This document shows, one piece after another, positions 6,890 to 10,861 of a DNA stretch of 10,861 nt (within the stretch, counting starts at the first letter, position 1; each line of letters starts with the position of its first letter). Origin of the DNA: Methanolobus sp. UBA118 (GTDB taxonomy: Archaea; Halobacteriota; Methanosarcinia; Methanosarcinales; Methanosarcinaceae); NCBI GenBank assembly GCA_002508635.1, contig DACO01000194.1:1-10861 (forward strand). Reading direction: 5' to 3'. Position numbers and translations under genes: made by a program. The notes below the pieces were generated by a model. The model had not been told where the DNA came from, made no database searches, and saw only the letters and a program-made list of their open reading frames with translations.

Positions 6890-7108
6890 ATGTCCGATAA
6901 ACGGGGAAAATATTTCGGAGTTTGTACTTCCTACCATCATTCAAAGGGCTGCAGATGTCCTTCGTGCCCTTCGTATCCTGAAAAAGGAAAGTACATGTTC
7001 TGTTCAAAGGGTAAAAGTCCGGCCTTTGATAAGAAAGCAGGATGTCTCTGCAGGGAATGTGAGATCTATCACAAGTTCAGGTTCGAAGGCGAGTATTTTT
7101 GTATGTAG
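6890..7108 (+). CDS. Small Cys-rich DUF2769-type protein
   Basis: This 72-aa protein has nine Cys (12, 21, 23, 26, 38, 52, 54, 57, 71). The order CRCPSCPSY, MFCSKGKSPAF, GCLCRECEIYHKF and a terminal EYFC matches what I recall of DUF2769, a family of small proteins common in methanogens with no assigned role. The spacing suggests two or more CxC/CxxC metal sites (Zn or Fe-S). It is soluble with no signal peptide and lies directly behind the GTPase gene with a strong ribosome site. The family call is made from motif memory and not from a search. Confidence 0.82.
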   Translation: MSDKRGKYFGVCTSYHHSKGCRCPSCPSYPEKGKYMFCSKGKSPAFDKKAGCLCRECEIYHKFRFEGEYFCM

Positions 7109-7171
7109 TATACAGGCACAGGTCCAAAAAGTGTTTAAAATGCTGCTGATTATGGATACGAGTGGATTGCA

Positions 7172-7912
7172 ATGAGGATACACTGTTTACAGCATCTTGA
7201 ATTCGAGACTTTAGGTAATATCAATCAGTGGGTCCTGAGCAGAGGTCATACCCTTTCAAAGAGTATGCCATATGCAGGCGATAGCTTTCCGGATACGGAT
7301 GACTTTGATCTGCTGGTTATAATGGGAGGTCTTATGAGCGTGTATCAGGAAGACAGTTTTTCATGGCTGAAGGCGGAGAAAGAATTCGTGAAAAGATGTC
7401 TTGATACGGGAAAAGCAGTTTTTGGTATATGCTTCGGGGCACAGATGCTTGCTGAAATACTTGGCTCAAAGGTAACACAAAACAGATATAAGGAGATAGG
7501 CTGGCATAAAGTAAGATTGACAGGGAAATATGAGGTAGCTGGTCTGCTTTCCGGCTTTCCCGATGAGTTCACTGCATTCCAGTGGCATGGTGACACGTTT
7601 GAACTTCCTGAAAAGGCCATCCGTCTTTTTGAAAGTGAAGCATGCAGGGAACAGGGCTTTATTTATGGTGACAATGTGCTGGCTGTGCAGTTCCATCCTG
7701 AGGCTGATGAAAAGAGTATTCATGATCTGGTGGAAAACTGCAGCACCGATCTTGTGGATGGCAGGTATATTCAGAATGAGAACTATATTATTTCAAGGAA
7801 AGACCTTGTCGAAGGATCTGCATCCCTGATGTTCTCCATTCTTGACTGGTTTGAATCCGGTATTCAAACAGGAACAGGTAATAAAGTTCAATCTATAACT
7901 TGCAGGAGCTAG
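7172..7912 (+). CDS. Class I glutamine amidotransferase (GMP synthase-type GATase domain, stand-alone)
   Basis: It is predicted to hydrolyse glutamine and pass ammonia to an unknown partner or acceptor, or to be a related hydrolase. In 246 aa the class I triad is complete: nucleophile C87 in FGICFGAQ (84-91), H175 and E177 in VQFHPEAD (172-179). An oxyanion segment MGGLMSVY (51-58) and FQWHGD (136-141) are also typical of the GMP-synthase-like group. The last 55 residues beyond the catalytic Glu form a helical tail. No synthetase domain is fused, unlike GuaA. The start ATG 7172 has only weak ribosome-site sequence, and GTTTAAAA at about 7132-7139 may be its TATA box. The unknown 155-aa gene begins 3 nt after the stop, so the two are a likely functional pair. 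Confidence 0.88.
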   Translation: MRIHCLQHLEFETLGNINQWVLSRGHTLSKSMPYAGDSFPDTDDFDLLVIMGGLMSVYQEDSFSWLKAEKEFVKRCLDTGKAVFGICFGAQMLAEILGSKVTQNRYKEIGWHKVRLTGKYEVAGLLSGFPDEFTAFQWHGDTFELPEKAIRLFESEACREQGFIYGDNVLAVQFHPEADEKSIHDLVENCSTDLVDGRYIQNENYIISRKDLVEGSASLMFSILDWFESGIQTGTGNKVQSITCRS

Positions 7913-7915
7913 ATT

Positions 7916-8383
7916 ATGGCAGATGAATATGATAGTGAAAGGATAGAAAAGATGAAGGAGTTGTGCAGTAAGCGTCCGGTCCTCTATTCCGATCTCGATC
8001 ACATGAAAAAGGGTTCCACGGGATTTCTTCACGACCAGGGTTATTCCAATGAGGAAATAGCTATTGCTCTGGAACTGGATCTACAGGAGGTTGAGAGTAA
8101 TCTTGAAGGAACAGGATATCCACTTGAGCTTCGCAAGGTCGAAAAATTCAGGGACAGGCTTCCTTCGAATATCGGTGATGCAATAAAGGTCAAAATACCT
8201 GCATGGGGAGCACAGGACGGTCCTGTGGAAACAAAAGCAATTGTGCTCCAGTATATCCTGAAAGGTGAAAGCTGCGGGTTGATCGTGCAACTCCTGGAGG
8301 ATGTTGATACAGGCTATCCTATTATGGCTGAAAAGAAAAAGGGTGATGAAGCGGTTATCCCGCTTGACTGGTATGTACCTTGA
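7916..8383 (+). CDS. Conserved-looking protein of unknown function (155 aa)
   Basis: I do not recognise this protein. The N-terminal half is helical and charged, and GYSNEEIAIALELDLQEVESNL (42-63) looks like a helix-turn-helix of the sigma-70 region 4 or Trp-repressor kind. From about residue 88 it changes to alternating beta strands (AIKVKIPAWGAQDGPVETKAIV, then LKGESCGLIVQLLED), suggesting a small SH3- or OB-like barrel, ending in IPLDWYVP. There is no signal peptide or membrane segment. GGAG at 7905-7908 lies inside the end of the amidotransferase gene and places ATG 7916 well. Overlapping translation signals imply cotranscription with the amidotransferase. It is convergent with the PHP gene, with only 11 nt between the stops. 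It could be a small DNA-binding protein or an amidotransferase partner. Confidence 0.78.
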   Translation: MADEYDSERIEKMKELCSKRPVLYSDLDHMKKGSTGFLHDQGYSNEEIAIALELDLQEVESNLEGTGYPLELRKVEKFRDRLPSNIGDAIKVKIPAWGAQDGPVETKAIVLQYILKGESCGLIVQLLEDVDTGYPIMAEKKKGDEAVIPLDWYVP

Positions 8384-8394
8384 AATAGATTTCC

Positions 8395-9306
8395 TTATAC
8401 TTTTTGCAGGACACACTCTTTGTTTGCGGATTCCGTAAATGATCCGATACCTGTTCTTTTTTTGCGGAGTATGTCGATCAGTCTCTGCTGGTTATAATTG
8501 ATCCCATGTGTGTTGTACCCTCCAAGCGAGCAGCGTCCCTTTCTTCCATGCCCGTGAAAATCGGACCCTCCTGTCATCAGAAGATCATGCTCCCTGCAGA
8601 TATTATACATAATCTCTATCTGTGCCTTTGTACTGTTTCCATAGAATACCTCAAACCCGTCAATGCCACTATGGATCAATGAACTGGCTACAGCGGACAG
8701 CATCTCCTTGCTGTCAAACATGTCCAGACTCCTTAAAAGGTGTGCACAGATTGCCTTTCCACCTGCTTCATGGATTGTTCTGATAGCTTCCTCTGCTTTG
8801 AATTTTTCTATTTCGACATAGAATCTTGAATTTTCACCAAGCCACTCATTGTGAAATTCATAATTACTCATGTTCCCTTTAATAACAGATATGCAGATAT
8901 CATGCTTTGTTAGTATCCCGCTCGCATTTTCAAGTACTGAGTAATCGATGGTCCAGTCGTAGGATTCCAGCATAGAACATACCTTTCTGGCATATTTGAA
9001 GGCATTGTTCCTGGCTTCATCTGTTTTTTTGAGAAGCTCCATGTCCTCCCTGTCAAAACCATAACCGAGAATATGTAATTCCATTTGTGGGATGTCAAGT
9101 TTTGTGGTAAATTCTATACCCGGTATGAATTCAATTCCTCTGCCTTCACATTCCTTTTCAGCAATGTCAAGACCTTCCACAGTATCATGGTCCGTGACAC
9201 TTAATGCCTTCAACCCCAGTTCAGAGGCATACCCCACCAGTTCCCCGGGTTGCATATCACCATCGGAAAATGTCGTGTGTGAATGTAAATCTACTATTGT
9301 CTTGAT
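8395..9306 (-). CDS. PHP-domain metal-dependent phosphoesterase (start codon non-canonical or shifted)
   Basis: It is predicted to be a metal-dependent phosphoesterase of the PHP superfamily, closest in layout to TrpH/YciV-type nucleotide phosphatases; the substrate is unknown. Numbered from the ATC at 9304-9306 (303 aa), the metal ligands are D6-L-H8-S-H10, TDHD (D39, H40), E65 in GIEF, H78 in ELHILGYG, H189 in CAHL, and GSDFHG (D249, H251). The first in-frame ATG (9255, Met18) would delete the essential HxH. Upstream of it the frame is open back to a TAA but holds no ATG, GTG or TTG. GGTG sits five bases before the ATC. Alternatively ATG 9320 is joined to this frame by a 2-nt difference. 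It is convergent with the 155-aa gene and lies downstream of glnK on the same strand, with its own promoter. Confidence 0.8.
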   Translation of the reverse strand: MKTIVDLHSHTTFSDGDMQPGELVGYASELGLKALSVTDHDTVEGLDIAEKECEGRGIEFIPGIEFTTKLDIPQMELHILGYGFDREDMELLKKTDEARNNAFKYARKVCSMLESYDWTIDYSVLENASGILTKHDICISVIKGNMSNYEFHNEWLGENSRFYVEIEKFKAEEAIRTIHEAGGKAICAHLLRSLDMFDSKEMLSAVASSLIHSGIDGFEVFYGNSTKAQIEIMYNICREHDLLMTGGSDFHGHGRKGRCSLGGYNTHGINYNQQRLIDILRKKRTGIGSFTESANKECVLQKV

Positions 9307-9328
9307 TGTGACACCTTCATTAATGTAT

Positions 9329-9352
9329 GCAGAAATTATTCTGCTTTATAAA
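9329..9352 (-). promoter_or_regulatory. PHP gene promoter: TATA box and palindromic operator candidate
   Basis: On the minus strand TTTATAAA (9345-9352) is a good TATA box. Directly downstream, GCAGAA-9334 and TTCTGC-9344 form a perfect 6-bp palindrome with a 4-nt centre (9329-9344), lying between the TATA box and the predicted transcription start near 9321-9323, where a repressor would block initiation. ATG 9320 would then be leaderless. Confidence 0.5.
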
Positions 9353-9360
9353 ATATGTAT

Positions 9361-9393
9361 TTTTCCTATGGAATCTATATTCCATGTGGAAAA
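9361..9393. repeat. Extended inverted repeat between glnK and the PHP gene
   Basis: ATGGAAT (9368-9374), a 4-nt loop CTAT and ATTCCAT (9379-9385) form a perfect stem, extended by TTTTCC (9361-9366) with GGAAAA (9388-9393) across a 1x2 internal bulge. It ends about 10 nt upstream of the PHP TATA box and lies past the glnK terminator. It may be a second operator or a further transcript-end hairpin. Confidence 0.5.
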
Positions 9394-9407
9394 TATGTGT
9401 ATGCTGT

Positions 9408-9439
9408 AAAAAAGATAGGTTTGTGGGTTTTCACCCACA
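9408..9439 (-). terminator. Hairpin and T-run after glnK
   Basis: A perfect 7-bp GC-rich stem, TGTGGGT (9422-9428) and ACCCACA (9433-9439) with a 4-nt loop, lies 8 nt past the glnK stop. On the minus strand it is followed after 8 nt by six T (9408-9413). This looks like an intrinsic-type terminator for the amt-glnK operon. Confidence 0.6.
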
Positions 9440-9447
9440 TGTTGAAT

Positions 9448-9780
9448 TTACGATACTATCTCTTCGTCTGTCCTGATGCCCGCAACGATCTCCACAGGAG
9501 ATACGAATATCTTCCCGTCTCCGAACTTGCCGGTGCGTGCATTCTTGCGGATAAGATCTATAATGGGACGTACATCCTCGTCGCCTACGACCATCTCGAT
9601 CTCAGTCTTCGGGATCATATCCACTTTGATCTGCTTTCCCCTGTACTGGAGACAGATTCCTTTCTGTGCACCACGACCTTTTACTTCATGCACAGTCATT
9701 GGGAAGTAACCTTTGTCTTCCAGTGCCGACTTTACATCTTCGAGTTTCTCGGGTCTGATAACTGCTATAATTCTTTTCAC
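9448..9780 (-). CDS. glnK: PII nitrogen regulatory protein GlnK
   Basis: This trimeric cytosolic PII signal protein binds ATP/ADP and 2-oxoglutarate and plugs the Amt channel when ammonium is plentiful. In 110 aa it aligns without gaps to E. coli GlnK: MKRIIAVIRPEKLEDVKSAL, HEVKGRGAQKG (31-41), T-loop YRG (46-48), and the second nucleotide-binding loop TGKFGDGKIFV (83-93) with K90. Position 51, Tyr in E. coli and uridylylated there, is Ile here, and position 101 is Gly rather than Arg while R103 is kept. The start GTG 9780 is preferred because GAGGTGA lies five bases upstream and gives the family's MK(R/K)I terminus; ATG 9786 adds two residues. The ribosome site overlaps the amt stop, so amt and glnK are translationally coupled. 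Confidence 0.93.
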   Translation of the reverse strand: MKRIIAVIRPEKLEDVKSALEDKGYFPMTVHEVKGRGAQKGICLQYRGKQIKVDMIPKTEIEMVVGDEDVRPIIDLIRKNARTGKFGDGKIFVSPVEIVAGIRTDEEIVS

Positions 9781-9790
9781 TATCATCACC

Positions 9791-10861
9791 TCAGGCTGTT
9801 GTGGATTCTCCGTGCTGGGAAATATCCAGTCCCACGTATTCCTCTTCTTCGGTTACACGCAGTCCCATCACCTTATCAACAATCGTTGCCAGTATGTAGG
9901 TTACAACGAATGCGTATATCATGGCAACGGATGCGTCAAGTACCTGTATGAGGAACTGATTTACGTTTCCGTAGATAAGGCCGTCGACTCCTCCTATGGC
10001 TGCACTTGCAAAGATGCCTGTTGCGATTGCGCCCCAGAATCCTCCCATGCCGTGTACAGCCCAGGCATCAAGACTTTCATCAAGACCTCTGCGTTCACGG
10101 AACAGCAGTGCGCTGAAACAGAGTACTCCTGCAAAACCACCGATAAGTATGGCTGACATGGGTCCGACAAATCCTGATGCAGGGGTTATGGCCACAAGAC
10201 CTGCGACAGCTCCACTGATCATACCCAGGGAACTTGGCTTGCCTTTGATCCAGGCTGCCAGCATCCAGGTTATTGCACCGGCAGCTGCTGATATATTCGT
10301 GACCACAAGAGCGTTGACAGCAAGTCCGTCTGCTGCGAGTGCACTTCCTGCATTGAATCCGAACCATCCGAACCACAGCAGTGCCCCACCGAGCAGAGTA
10401 GTGGAAATATTTTCAGCTTCCATACTGTATTTTCCAAAGCCTGCACGGTTTCCGATAACCATTGCCAGTGCAAGGGCACCGAATCCAGAACTGATGTGAA
10501 CCACGGTTCCTCCTGCAAAGTCAAGGGCACCAAGCTCACCAGCCCAGCCGCCTCCCCATGCCCAGTGGGCCAGGGGATCATATACGAGAGTTGTCCAGAG
10601 TAGTCCGAGTACGATGAATGAACTCAGCTTGATACGTCCTGCGACTCCTGATGTCAGAATTGCGAGTGTAACTCCTGCGAACACAAGCTGGAACACCATG
10701 AAAAGCATATCCGGTATTCCTTCACCATCGAGTCCCACACCCTGTAGGCCGAGGTAATCCAGTCCACCAATAAAGCCTCCGATATCGGTACCGAATGAAA
10801 GTGAATATCCGAAAAGTACCCACTGGATACTTACGATCGCAAAGGCGATAAAAGACATTGC
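9791..10861 (-). CDS. amt: Ammonium transporter Amt (5' end beyond window)
   Basis: This trimeric membrane channel conducts ammonia/ammonium inward. The 356 visible residues lack about 45 at the N-terminus, since the frame runs off the right edge; Met at 10858 is internal. Counting from that Met: the signature DFAGGTVVHISSGFG (113-127) with D113 and first twin His H121, the second twin His in AWAVHGMGGFWG (265-276) as H269, and aromatic gate segments VYDPLAHWAWGG (92-103) and WFGFNAGSA (165-173). The hydrophobic segments account for about ten helices. The cytosolic tail begins at MGLRVTEEEEY and is about 24 residues. glnK follows 10 nt later; gene order is amt then glnK, as in several archaea. 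Regulation by nitrogen status is likely, but the promoter lies outside the window. Confidence 0.95.
   Translation of the reverse strand, partial: AMSFIAFAIVSIQWVLFGYSLSFGTDIGGFIGGLDYLGLQGVGLDGEGIPDMLFMVFQLVFAGVTLAILTSGVAGRIKLSSFIVLGLLWTTLVYDPLAHWAWGGGWAGELGALDFAGGTVVHISSGFGALALAMVIGNRAGFGKYSMEAENISTTLLGGALLWFGWFGFNAGSALAADGLAVNALVVTNISAAAGAITWMLAAWIKGKPSSLGMISGAVAGLVAITPASGFVGPMSAILIGGFAGVLCFSALLFRERRGLDESLDAWAVHGMGGFWGAIATGIFASAAIGGVDGLIYGNVNQFLIQVLDASVAMIYAFVVTYILATIVDKVMGLRVTEEEEYVGLDISQHGESTTA

Noticed and set aside
8395..9255. PHP protein starting at ATG 9255
   Set aside because: This removes the DLHSH metal motif, which is clearly present in frame just upstream, so the ATG is an internal Met18.
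9355..9951. 198-codon open frame on the plus strand across glnK and the end of amt
   Set aside because: It is antisense to two clearly identified genes and its translation is a rich mix of Cys, His and Tyr without family features.
9996..10499. 167-codon plus-strand frame opposite amt
   Set aside because: Ala/Pro/Ser-rich translation is what the antisense of a Gly/Ala-rich transporter gives; amt is certain on the other strand.
1..10861. CRISPR array, insertion sequence, prophage or defence island
   Set aside because: No regularly spaced repeats, transposase, integrase or nuclease cluster is visible; gene order and style are uniform.

Overview
The window reads as chromosomal DNA of a methanogenic archaeon, most likely a methylotrophic member of the Methanosarcinales (inferred from gene content, not from any search). 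Pointers are a CDP-archaeol synthase for ether lipids, a winged-helix regulator with the DUF1724-type C-terminal domain typical of methanogens, a Cys-rich DUF2769-type mini-protein, an Amt/GlnK ammonium pair, archaeal TATA-like boxes just upstream of genes, and GGAG/GAGGTGA-type ribosome binding sites. No phage, transposon, integrase or CRISPR array is visible.

Left part (1-3860, + strand): biosynthetic housekeeping genes. carS (archaeal membrane lipid), pyrE (UMP synthesis), purD (purine synthesis) and argF (arginine) follow each other; purD and argF are only 24 nt apart and probably cotranscribed. A type II tRNA-Leu(CAG) with encoded CCA follows argF. A perfect 9-bp inverted repeat lies between argF and the tRNA.

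Middle part (3859-6100, - strand): a single-gene methanogen-type transcription regulator, about 260 nt of AT-rich non-coding DNA, then an operon of a nitroreductase with two 4Fe-4S clusters and a 78-residue Cys-rich protein. The nitroreductase is divergent from the next block across about 105 nt.

Right-centre (6098-8383, + strand): a circularly permuted GTPase of the YlqF/YawG type, a 72-residue DUF2769-type protein behind a very strong ribosome binding site, a stand-alone class I glutamine amidotransferase, and a 155-residue protein I do not recognise, which starts 3 nt after the amidotransferase stop. These are likely one or two operons.

Right part (8395-10861, - strand): a PHP-domain phosphoesterase, then glnK (PII) and amt, the ammonium transporter running off the window's right edge. 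amt precedes glnK in the same operon with a 10-nt gap. The PHP gene is the oddest object here. Its conserved metal-binding H-x-H motif lies upstream of the first in-frame ATG, and no ATG, GTG or TTG exists in that frame upstream. The true start must be a non-canonical codon (ATC behind a GGTG) or be reached by a 2-nt shift from a leaderless-looking ATG in another frame. A perfect palindrome sits between its TATA box and that ATG. A second oddity is GlnK, where the classic uridylylated Tyr51 is Ile.
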